Shown piece by piece: positions 1 through 6,059 of a DNA stretch of 64,000 nt. The position numbers were made by a program, and so were the translations under genes. The DNA lies in contig NZ_JAYXHS010000001.1 of the NCBI RefSeq assembly GCF_036017035.1, forward strand, positions 496,001 through 560,000, written 5' to 3'. Source of the DNA: Viridibacterium silvisoli. Its GTDB lineage: Bacteria > Pseudomonadota > Gammaproteobacteria > Burkholderiales > Rhodocyclaceae. How positions within the stretch are numbered: the stretch's first letter is position 1; the number at the start of each line of letters is the position of its first letter. The notes beneath the pieces are model-generated. The model ran no database searches. It saw only the letters and a program-made list of their open reading frames with translations, and had not been told where the DNA came from.

Positions 1-201
1 CACCGGCGCCCCGCTGGCCTGCGCAAGAATCGTGGGGTCGAGAAAGTCCGGGCCTGTCTTGAACACACGTACGCGTTCGCCACGCGCCCGTGCCTGCCGC
101 GCCAGCGCTGCAGTGACCGTGGTCTTGCCCTGGCCTGAAGCCGGCGCGGCAATCAACACCGCGCGACAAGCGTTCTGCTTGCTGTCGGAGAGCCCGCTCA
201 T
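1..201 (-). CDS. cobB: Cobyrinate a,c-diamide synthase, N-terminal part (cut by window edge)
   Basis: Only the first 67 codons are present; the gene continues past position 1. Reading on the minus strand from the ATG at 201-199, the protein has a P-loop of the dethiobiotin-synthetase/CobB-CbiA type (APASGQGKTTVTAALAR, about residues 19-35) followed by the family signature KTGPDFLDP, which binds ATP/Mg and starts the substrate site. CobB/CbiA amidates the a and c side chains of the corrin ring with glutamine and ATP. It lies about 100 bp downstream of cobO on the same strand, which fits one cobalamin operon. The choice between CobB (hydrogenobyrinate) and CbiA (cobyrinate) cannot be made from this fragment. 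Confidence 0.88.
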   Translation of the reverse strand, partial: MSGLSDSKQNACRAVLIAAPASGQGKTTVTAALARQARARGERVRVFKTGPDFLDPTILAQASGAPV

Positions 202-304
202 TGAAGGACGCACTGCGTCAGGCGCCAGGCGAATCGCTCCAGAGCGGACTGCGCGCACATTGCGAGGAAGTACGATGATGCCATAAGCATTGTGACGACG
301 CCCT

Positions 305-925
305 CTACCACTCGATGCCCGGCATCGCCTTCACGCCGGCGTGATAGGCATGCTTCTTCAGGCTCATGTCCGTAACGGTGTCGGCCTCCTCAATCAGACC
401 ATCCGGTGCGGCACGACCGGTCACGATCACGTGCTGCATCCACGGCCGCTCGCCAAACACCGGTACAACCTCCTCCAGCGTCAGCCAGCCGTACTTCAAT
501 GTGTAGGTGAATTCGTCGAGGATCAGCAGATCGATCTTTTCATCTCGCAGGTAGGCGCTGGCCTGGTCCCAGGCTGCGCGGGCCGTCGCCTTGTCCTTGG
601 CATCGTCCTGCGTCTCCCACGTAAAACCATCGCCCATCACGTGCCAGCGCACGTCGGGATGGGTGCGGAAGAAAGCTTCCTCGCCCGTGTCCGAGCGATT
701 CTTGATGAACTGGATCACCGCGCACTGCATGCCATGCCCCAACGCGCGCGCCAAGACGCCAAACGCCGCGCTGCTCTTGCCCTTGCCAGTACCGGTGTTG
801 ATCAGGAACAGGCCGCGCTCTTCGCTGGCGGCCTCAATGGATTTGTCGATGACTGCCTTCTTGCGCTGCATGCGCGCCTTGTGTCGCGCTTCGCGCTCCA
901 CGTTACTGGACATATCGCTGGACAT
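305..925 (-). CDS. cobO: Corrinoid (cob(I)alamin) adenosyltransferase, CobO/BtuR type
   Basis: A cytosolic enzyme of 206 residues that transfers the adenosyl group of ATP to cob(I)alamin or cob(I)yrinate a,c-diamide. The N-terminal region is basic, then comes the family P-loop GTGKGKSS at about residues 44-51; the motif LLILDEFTY lies near the middle and the end is the conserved GIEW. I chose the ATG at 925 because a strong AAGGAGG Shine-Dalgarno lies 5-6 bases before it. An upstream in-frame TTG at 940 would sit on the Shine-Dalgarno itself. It follows the BtuB-type receptor by about 60 bp and precedes cobB, so it probably shares the riboswitch-controlled transcript. Length matches the family. 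Confidence 0.95.
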   Translation of the reverse strand: MSSDMSSNVEREARHKARMQRKKAVIDKSIEAASEERGLFLINTGTGKGKSSAAFGVLARALGHGMQCAVIQFIKNRSDTGEEAFFRTHPDVRWHVMGDGFTWETQDDAKDKATARAAWDQASAYLRDEKIDLLILDEFTYTLKYGWLTLEEVVPVFGERPWMQHVIVTGRAAPDGLIEEADTVTDMSLKKHAYHAGVKAMPGIEW

Positions 926-985
926 CCCGACCTCCTTCAAGACGAGCTGCGCACAGACGCGTGAACGTCCGTGCGCAAAGCCCGG

Positions 986-2812
986 TTACTTGGGCTGATA
1001 GCGCAACGTCAGGAAGACGCCCGCACCCGGTTGATTGTAGAGATAGGCCGTCTGGTACTGCTTGTCGAAGACATTCTCGCCACGCACCTGCACACGCCAG
1101 TCCTTGGCAAAGCGATAATCAGCGCGCAGATCCCAGGTGCTATAGCCGCCCAGATGCGTCTTGTTGGCGGCGTCATCGAAGCGCTCGCCCACACCAACCC
1201 ACGACGTACCCACGCTCCAGGCACCGATATCCTGATCCACGTCTACGCGGGCAGTCTGGCGCGGACGGCGTGCCAGCACATTGCCGTCTGTTGCCGTGCC
1301 GGAACGATCCTCCGGATTCTGGATCGTCGCGTTGGCGGCTACGCTGGTCTGGCCCCACTTCTGCGAAGCGGAAAGTTCGACGCCGCGAATGACCGCACGC
1401 GAAATGTTCTCCGCCAGGAAGGTCGACGGGTTGCTGGCGATCAGGTTGTCAACGTGGTTATCGAACATGCTGATCTGCCACGACCCGTTGCCCACCTCGC
1501 CCTTGAGATCCAGCTCGCGATTGCGCGACGTCTCGGGGTTCAAGCCAGGCGTGCCGTAGTTGGGAAAATACAGCTGGTTGAAGGTCGGAGCCTTGAAGGC
1601 CGTGGCGTACGAAGCGCTGACGCGGAACCAGCGCGAGAAGGCATACCCGGCGGCGATGCCACCTGTGTTGTGCGAACCGAACTGCTCGTTGTCGTCATAG
1701 CGGCCGGACAGCTCCGCATTGAACCCGCCTGCATCGAGCAGGTACTGCCCGAAGACGGCATTGTTGGAGCGCTTGGTGACCGAGTAGATGGTGTTTGACA
1801 GCACTTCGTCACGCATCAGGTCGACGCCGGCAACGATCTGATTGCCCTTGGCAATCGTAATGTCGTTCTGCCAGGTCGCCATGTTGCGACGTGTCGTGAA
1901 CCGCGACTTGAATACCTCACCCAGATAGTTGCGCGAATCGTCGGTCGTCTGGCCGAGGCGCAGACTGGACAGCCAGGCATCCACAGGCGTGAAGTTAACC
2001 ACCCCGCCAAACAACTGCTGACGGCCGTCCGTGATGTTCTGCGACGAGCCATCGAACTCGTTGCGGGTATCCGCCTGCAGGGCAATCAGCTCACCGCTGA
2101 ACATCTCGCCGGCACGCATGCCTGCATGCAGATTGAATGCCGTGTTCTCGTAACCGTCGCGGTCCGGCTCATCGTTGAAACACCCCTTGGACTTGTTGCC
2201 CTCGCAGGCATTGATGCCGCGGGTGTTGTTTCGCTGCACCCCTGCATAAGCCCACAGATCCTTGTCACCGACACCCGCTTGCGCAGAGGCGCCAAAGGTA
2301 TGCCGGCTACCCCCCGTCACGGCGAAGCCAGGCGCCTGTGCGCCCTTGCGCGTGAAGATCTGCAGCACGCCGCCGATTGCCTCGGAACCCCATACGCTCG
2401 CGCGCGGGCCGCGCACCAGTTCGATTCGCTCGACCTGATCGATCGGGATGTCCTGCAACGAAGCACCGCCACTGGTGGCCGAGCCGACCTTGAAGCCGTC
2501 GATCAGCACCAGCACATGATCCGAATTCGTGCCGCGCACAAACAGGGAGGTCTGCTTGCCCGGGCCACCGTTGTTAACGAAAGTCACGCCGGGCATGCCG
2601 CGCAACACGTCCGGAACGGACTGCGCCTGCAAGCGCTCGATGTCCTTGCGCGTGATGACGGTGACTGGCGCCAGCGTTTCATCGACGGTACGTGCCACGC
2701 GATTGGCCGTCACCACAGTCGTCGGCGCTTCAGGCTCGGCCTGTTGTTGTGCGAACAGCACAGGGGATGCGCCCAGCAGCAAGGCTGCAGGCAGGAGATT
2801 GTATTTCTTCAA
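986..2812 (-). CDS. btuB: TonB-dependent vitamin B12 receptor, BtuB type
   Basis: Outer-membrane beta-barrel of 608 residues for uptake of corrinoids, energised by TonB-ExbBD. It opens with a signal peptide (KKYNLLPAALLLGA, cleavage after about residue 21), then a TonB-box region (TTVVTANR), a plug domain with SVPDVLRGMPGV and LVRGPRASVWGSEAIGG, and a long barrel ending in a beta strand (FLTLRYQPK). The start is taken as the TTG at 2812-2810, with GGAG seven bases upstream; this places the signal peptide at the N-terminus. An in-frame reading back to 3163 would run through the riboswitch and is not credible. The cobalamin riboswitch just upstream makes a B12 or cobinamide substrate far more likely than iron. 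First gene of btuB-cobO-cobB. Confidence 0.93.
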   Translation of the reverse strand: MKKYNLLPAALLLGASPVLFAQQQAEPEAPTTVVTANRVARTVDETLAPVTVITRKDIERLQAQSVPDVLRGMPGVTFVNNGGPGKQTSLFVRGTNSDHVLVLIDGFKVGSATSGGASLQDIPIDQVERIELVRGPRASVWGSEAIGGVLQIFTRKGAQAPGFAVTGGSRHTFGASAQAGVGDKDLWAYAGVQRNNTRGINACEGNKSKGCFNDEPDRDGYENTAFNLHAGMRAGEMFSGELIALQADTRNEFDGSSQNITDGRQQLFGGVVNFTPVDAWLSSLRLGQTTDDSRNYLGEVFKSRFTTRRNMATWQNDITIAKGNQIVAGVDLMRDEVLSNTIYSVTKRSNNAVFGQYLLDAGGFNAELSGRYDDNEQFGSHNTGGIAAGYAFSRWFRVSASYATAFKAPTFNQLYFPNYGTPGLNPETSRNRELDLKGEVGNGSWQISMFDNHVDNLIASNPSTFLAENISRAVIRGVELSASQKWGQTSVAANATIQNPEDRSGTATDGNVLARRPRQTARVDVDQDIGAWSVGTSWVGVGERFDDAANKTHLGGYSTWDLRADYRFAKDWRVQVRGENVFDKQYQTAYLYNQPGAGVFLTLRYQPK

Positions 2813-2934
2813 GATTGACTCCGTCCGTGCCGCCCGCACGGAATATGACAAATGGGCAGCGCGCAAGGAGTGGGAGGAGACAGAGCAAAACCGGCAAGGC
2901 ATGCAAGGTCCGCATCGCCCACCGCAATGCACCA

Positions 2935-3165
2935 CGTTGAACGCCAGGCCGGTCTCCGGGCTCACGAGCGGTAGTTGTCGACGACAACCATCCTGATGCA
3001 GCACCTTCCCATACCGGGGGTACAGTGGCTGGAGTACAAGGACTCCTGCTGCAAACGACTCGCTTACCGTTGCGGGGGCAGCGTCGGCATTGATCTGTCC
3101 TGAAGAGGACGTCCCGCACCGACTTCCCGTTTCACTCCTCGCGGCGAATGCCGTCTGAAGCACCT
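2935..3165 (-). promoter_or_regulatory. Cobalamin riboswitch upstream of btuB
   Basis: Read on the minus strand, the stretch holds the conserved core elements of the AdoCbl/cobalamin riboswitch class in the right order: GGTG and GGGAAGTCGGTGCG-like elements near 3105-3165, the GCTGCCCCCGCAAC core at about 3069-3083, and the B12 box AGCCCGGAGACCGGCCTGG at 2944-2962. The aptamer ends about 130 bases before the btuB start, leaving room for an expression platform. By family knowledge it should lower btuB-cobO-cobB expression when coenzyme B12 is plentiful. I did not fold it, so the outer limits are approximate. Confidence 0.93.
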
Positions 3166-3255
3166 GAAGCGCGTTGGCATCTTACCGGAGGCCAGCCCCC
3201 TTAGCCACTTTACGGGTTGCGCCTGCGCAATCGCACACACCGCACGGCTGAAACC

Positions 3256-3285
3256 TTGACCGGATTTCCGGCGCGGGCCTACCAT
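3256..3285 (+). promoter_or_regulatory. Putative promoter of the zapB-like/zapA unit
   Basis: TTGACC (3256-3261) and TACCAT (3280-3285) are separated by 18 bases. The expected transcription start is about 3292, right at the ATG at 3293. There is no Shine-Dalgarno before that ATG, so if this promoter is used the mRNA would be leaderless or nearly so. Motif reading only. Confidence 0.35.
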
Positions 3286-3292
3286 CACTCTC

Positions 3293-3496
3293 ATGGACAA
3301 GGAAATCAGCCAACTCGAAGAACGCGCTGCGCGCCTCCTCAACGAGTACCAGAGCTTGCGCGACGAGAATCGCGGCCTGCATACGCGTCTCGATGCGCTC
3401 GAGGCCGACAACACGCGTCTGCGCGACAAACTCGCGCAATGCATCGCGCGCGTCGAGGCCCTCATCGCCCGCCTACCGGAGCGCGAAGATGCCTGA
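3293..3496 (+). CDS. Small coiled-coil protein, ZapB-like (TIGR02449-type)
   Basis: A 67-residue, charged, almost wholly helical protein with heptad-like leucines (LLNEYQSL, HTRLDAL, NTRLRDKL), as in the short coiled-coil proteins encoded just before zapA in proteobacteria. In E. coli ZapB bridges the FtsZ ring and chromosome-linked MatP, but the sequences of these small proteins are low in complexity and orthology cannot be claimed by eye. The stop overlaps the zapA start (ATGCCTGA), so the two are translationally coupled. No Shine-Dalgarno precedes the ATG. A cell-division role is inferred from the neighbour. Confidence 0.75.
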   Translation: MDKEISQLEERAARLLNEYQSLRDENRGLHTRLDALEADNTRLRDKLAQCIARVEALIARLPEREDA

Positions 3497-3806
3497 TAGC
3501 GTGCCTGACCAGGACAAGATCGACATCGATTTGATGGGGCGCCAGTACAGCGTGTCCGTCAAACCCGAAGAAAAAGAGACGCTGCTTGCAGCAGTGGCCC
3601 TGGTAGATGATCGCCTGCGCAAGCTGGCAGGAAAATCGTCCAGCGGTGGCGAAGCCCTTGCGCTGATGACGGCGCTGGATATCGCGAACGAATTTGTTAC
3701 ACATCAGCGTGCCGGAGGCCTTGATCTGCCAGACTACCGGCGTAGAATAAATTCACTTGGAGAGCGTTTCGAACAAGCGCTGGCCAAGCAGGAAAAGTTG
3801 TTCTGA
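3489..3806 (+). CDS. zapA: Cell division protein ZapA
   Basis: A 105-residue ZapA-family protein. An N-terminal globular part (IDLMGRQYSVSVKPEEKETL) carries the typical pattern of FtsZ-binding residues, followed by a helix and a C-terminal coiled coil used for dimer and tetramer formation. ZapA bundles FtsZ protofilaments at mid-cell. The ATG at 3489 overlaps the end of the small coiled-coil gene by 8 bases. The following 6S RNA gene gives the well-known zapA-ssrS neighbourhood of proteobacteria, which supports the call. An open frame extends upstream to 3393, but the family N-terminus fits the 3489 start. Confidence 0.93.
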   Translation: MPDSVPDQDKIDIDLMGRQYSVSVKPEEKETLLAAVALVDDRLRKLAGKSSSGGEALALMTALDIANEFVTHQRAGGLDLPDYRRRINSLGERFEQALAKQEKLF

Positions 3807-3867
3807 TCCAGAGATTCAATCGGATGGCGTTGCCATTGCATGCAAGGCAATGACGTCCGGAAAAGTT

Positions 3868-4044
3868 TTCCCCTGCAGTGTTCGTCAAGGTCATTAACTC
3901 CTTGAACCAATGTCTAGCGACATGGTTGCTACCGAACAAGCCGCTGTTGTGAGCGCCCCTAAGCCGGGTGCACCTGATGCGGTTCCGGATGCGACCCCCT
4001 GAACCCAGGTTCAGGACCATGACCTAACGGCACAGGCGGGGGAA
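3868..4044 (+). ncRNA. ssrS: 6S RNA
   Basis: About 177 nt. The ends TTCCCC and GGGGAA pair to form the closing stem. Inside are stretches typical of betaproteobacterial 6S RNA: TGCAGTGTTCG, AGGTCATTAACTCCTTGAACC, TGGTTGCTACC, and GAACCCAGGTTCA on the 3' side. Its place directly after zapA is the conserved location. 6S RNA mimics an open promoter and sequesters sigma70 RNA polymerase in stationary phase. Exact ends are estimated from the closing stem. Confidence 0.92.
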
Positions 4045-4054
4045 CCCAGCACAC

Positions 4055-4085
4055 ACAAACGCGGCTACGGCCGCGTTTGTGTTTT
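4055..4085 (+). terminator. Intrinsic terminator downstream of 6S RNA
   Basis: A perfect 11-bp stem (ACAAACGCGGC at 4055-4065 with GCCGCGTTTGT at 4070-4080) with loop TACG, followed by GTTTT. It lies just after the 6S closing stem, on the plus strand. Confidence 0.85.
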
Positions 4086-4193
4086 CAGAGGCGTATTTCT
4101 GGCAAGTCGTGTCATCGCCTTGCCCTAAAAGTCAGTTGACTGCATTTTGCCGCGCGGTCAATCTTGAATCACCCTCGCCCCCGAAACTGACAG

Positions 4194-4670
4194 ATGCGCT
4201 ACTGGCTCATGAAGTCCGAACCCTCGGACTGCTCCATCGACGATCTTGCTGCCATGCCAAATCAGACGGTTGCCTGGTATGGCGTCCGCAACTACCAGGC
4301 ACGCAACTTCATGCGCGACATGATGAAGGTAGGCGATCTCGCGTTTTTCTATCACTCCTCCTGCCCGCGCCCGGGTATCGCCGGCATTGTCTGCGTTGCC
4401 AGCCCCCCCTACCCGGACGCTACGCAATTCGATGAGAAGAGCCGTTTCTTCGACCCGAAGTCTTCTCAGGAAGAGCCGCGCTGGCACAACGTGGATGTGC
4501 GCCTTGTCGAGAAAACCCCCTTTGTCGATCTGGCCACGCTGAAAGAACAGGAAACGCTTGCCGGCATGCGCGTCCTGCAGAAAGCCAACCGCCTCTCCAT
4601 CACTCCCGTCGATGCCGAAGAGTGGCGCACCATCACGACGCGCCTGATGGCCCCCAAAAAGCAGCCTTGA
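4194..4670 (+). CDS. EVE domain-containing protein
   Basis: A 158-residue EVE (PUA-like fold) protein of the family that includes human THYN1. It begins with the family signature YWLMKSEPSDCSIDDL and contains VAWYGVRNYQARNFMRDMM and GDLAFFYHSSC, which build the pocket that binds modified nucleobases in related structures. Members are stand-alone proteins of about this length, often encoded beside the zapA/6S cluster in betaproteobacteria. A role in recognising modified DNA or RNA bases is known for the fold, but the ligand here is not. The start has no strong ribosome-binding site, but it is the only one that fits the family N-terminus. Confidence 0.92.
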   Translation: MRYWLMKSEPSDCSIDDLAAMPNQTVAWYGVRNYQARNFMRDMMKVGDLAFFYHSSCPRPGIAGIVCVASPPYPDATQFDEKSRFFDPKSSQEEPRWHNVDVRLVEKTPFVDLATLKEQETLAGMRVLQKANRLSITPVDAEEWRTITTRLMAPKKQP

Positions 4671-4761
4671 GCGGGCTCCAGCACAGCTCGCGGAGCAGCT
4701 TGCAGATGCACCGCAACACGCCGCAAAGCCAATGCTGACGGGAATAAGGGATTACCCTTAC

Positions 4762-4790
4762 TTGCAGTGCACCATCAAAAACTTTTAATA
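4762..4790 (+). promoter_or_regulatory. Putative sigma70 promoter of the candidate RNA
   Basis: TTGCAG (4762-4767) and TTAATA (4785-4790) are 17 bases apart, in an AT-rich patch that stands out from its surroundings. Initiation would fall near 4797. No gene follows on this strand before the terminator at 5201. Confidence 0.45.
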
Positions 4791-4796
4791 AAAAAA

Positions 4797-5232
4797 CCTA
4801 CTTAATCCGCACATAAATTCTCGTGATATGTGAGAATTCGCATCCACGGACTGAGCTCCGCGCAATGCGCCAGGCACACCGCGAGGATGTAGGAGACAAC
4901 AAAGGCCGCTGCAAGACAGTGAGCCGACTGAGCCGCTACCGGGACCAACGCCCGGAATCAGCGACCAAAGCGATATTTGAGTAGCTTTCGCTGTAGCAAG
5001 CCGGGCCCCTCAGGCCCGGCTAGTAGCACCCCTGCAGCATGAGCACCCGCAGCAGGTCTTCTGTAAAACTCGTCCCATAGCAGTATCGACGCAGCGCCCG
5101 CAAACGCCATCGTGCGATCAGGCGTGTTTTACAGAGGGTCTGAACAGACCAACGGGGTTTAGGGGGAGGGAAATCCGGTTTCGGGTTTCCTGAATTGGGA
5201 ACGGGAAGTCATCACTGACTTCCCGTTTTTTT
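4797..5232 (+). ncRNA. Candidate structured non-coding RNA, not recognised
   Basis: The 589 bases between the EVE gene and the next gene hold no convincing coding region, but they do hold ordered structure on the plus strand. Stems: AATTCTC/GAGAATT (4816-4838); CCGGG/CCCGG (4939-4955); AGCCGGGCC/GGCCCGGCT with loop CCTCA (4999-5021); TCTGTAAAAC/GTTTTACAGA (5060-5069 with 5126-5135) enclosing a smaller CGCC/GGCG hairpin; GGTCT-GAAC-AGACC (5137-5150); GGAAATCC/GGGTTTCC (5169-5190). They end in an 11-bp terminator at 5201. I could not match it to RNase P RNA, tmRNA, SRP RNA or any riboswitch class I know. A 39-codon frame at 4865-4984 lacks a ribosome-binding site. Confidence 0.5.
5201..5232 (+). 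terminator. Strong intrinsic terminator
   Basis: A perfect 11-bp stem, ACGGGAAGTCA with TGACTTCCCGT, tetraloop TCAC, followed by seven T (5226-5232). The T-run is on the plus strand only, so it ends plus-strand transcripts. The nearest plus-strand gene ends more than 500 bases upstream. Confidence 0.9.
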
Positions 5233-5259
5233 ACGCCTGCATTCTCAGCACTGGACGAT

Positions 5260-5955
5260 CTATCTGGCGGGCGCCGATTGTGCCGCAGGCGCCGAAGCGT
5301 CCTGTTTTGCCTTTTTCTCGGCTTGCTTCCGCGCGTGCTCTGCGGCGCGCTCGTCGTAGCGTGCGGCATCTTTTCTGGCCTGTTCGGCGCGAACGGCCGC
5401 TTCACTGGACTGCTGCGCACGCCGGCTCTTGAGCTCGGCATCGTGCTCGGCCTGCTTGCGCTTGTCGATCGGCTTGCCCGCTGGCTTGGGCTTTTCAATG
5501 GCTTCAGACTGGGCCGGGGTCATGGCTTTCGCCGGGCGGGGCGACGCCTCCGGCGCAGCCAGCGGCGCGGAAGTTTCCGGCAGGATCAGGGGAGGCCGCG
5601 GCGGATTGGCTGCCCGTTCCTTCTCCTTGATGGCGATCTCATGCGCCCGTTGGTTGCGTTCGAGCCCAACAGCCTCGATCTCCAGCGTGCGGACCTTGTT
5701 GATACGCTCGATCCAGCGTTCGCGGGCCGAATCCTTGCAGGCATTCTCGAAAAAGCGTTTGCGGCACACGATATCGTCCTGCGCGCGCTGTGCGTCGGCC
5801 GCGTGGCGCAACTCGCCTGCTTCCTGGCGCAGGCTCTTGGCACGCGCCGCACGGGCTTCCCACACCGCCGGATCGTCTTCTGTCAGCGGCGCAGAGTTCT
5901 GGGCATACGCACTGACTGCCACGAACATCAACAAGCCCATCAGTTTTCTTTGCAT
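5260..5955 (-). CDS. Secreted or periplasmic coiled-coil protein of unknown function
   Basis: 231 residues. A signal peptide (MQRKLMGLLMFVAVSAYAQN, cleavage about residue 19) is followed by a highly charged, Arg/Ala/Glu-rich helical region with two cysteines in CRKRFFENACKDSARERW (about residues 64-81) that could form a disulfide. After that come a Pro-rich linker and a Lys/Ala/Glu-rich tail likely to be helical. Proteins with this layout are known in betaproteobacteria only as hypothetical. It stands alone, facing the candidate RNA tail to tail. Low-complexity composition prevents a family call; a periplasmic structural or scaffolding role would be a guess. Confidence 0.75.
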   Translation of the reverse strand: MQRKLMGLLMFVAVSAYAQNSAPLTEDDPAVWEARAARAKSLRQEAGELRHAADAQRAQDDIVCRKRFFENACKDSARERWIERINKVRTLEIEAVGLERNQRAHEIAIKEKERAANPPRPPLILPETSAPLAAPEASPRPAKAMTPAQSEAIEKPKPAGKPIDKRKQAEHDAELKSRRAQQSSEAAVRAEQARKDAARYDERAAEHARKQAEKKAKQDASAPAAQSAPAR

Positions 5956-6037
5956 GTATTCGTGTCTCCGGAGCGCGTGTCATCACACCCCACGTAAAAT
6001 GTCGGATTCGCCGGCATTGTCCCAGCTCCCGATAAAG

Positions 6038-6059
6038 TGATCCAGTTTTGATCCAGTTT
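6038..6059 (+). repeat. 11-bp perfect tandem duplication at the ABC-F start
   Basis: TGATCCAGTTT occurs twice head to tail (6038-6048 and 6049-6059). A GTG at 6037 would start M-I-Q-F but hits TGA in the first copy; the TTG at 6048 restores the same M-I-Q-F-R start in frame with the gene. Confidence 0.9.

Noticed and set aside
2813..3163. N-terminal extension of the BtuB frame up to 3163
   Set aside because: It would translate the conserved cobalamin riboswitch; the signal peptide begins at the TTG at 2812.
4797..5232. RNase P RNA, tmRNA or SRP RNA as identity of the candidate RNA
   Set aside because: None of their invariant core sequences (for example GAGGAAAGTCC of RNase P, the tRNA-like end of tmRNA, or the SRP tetraloop region) is present.
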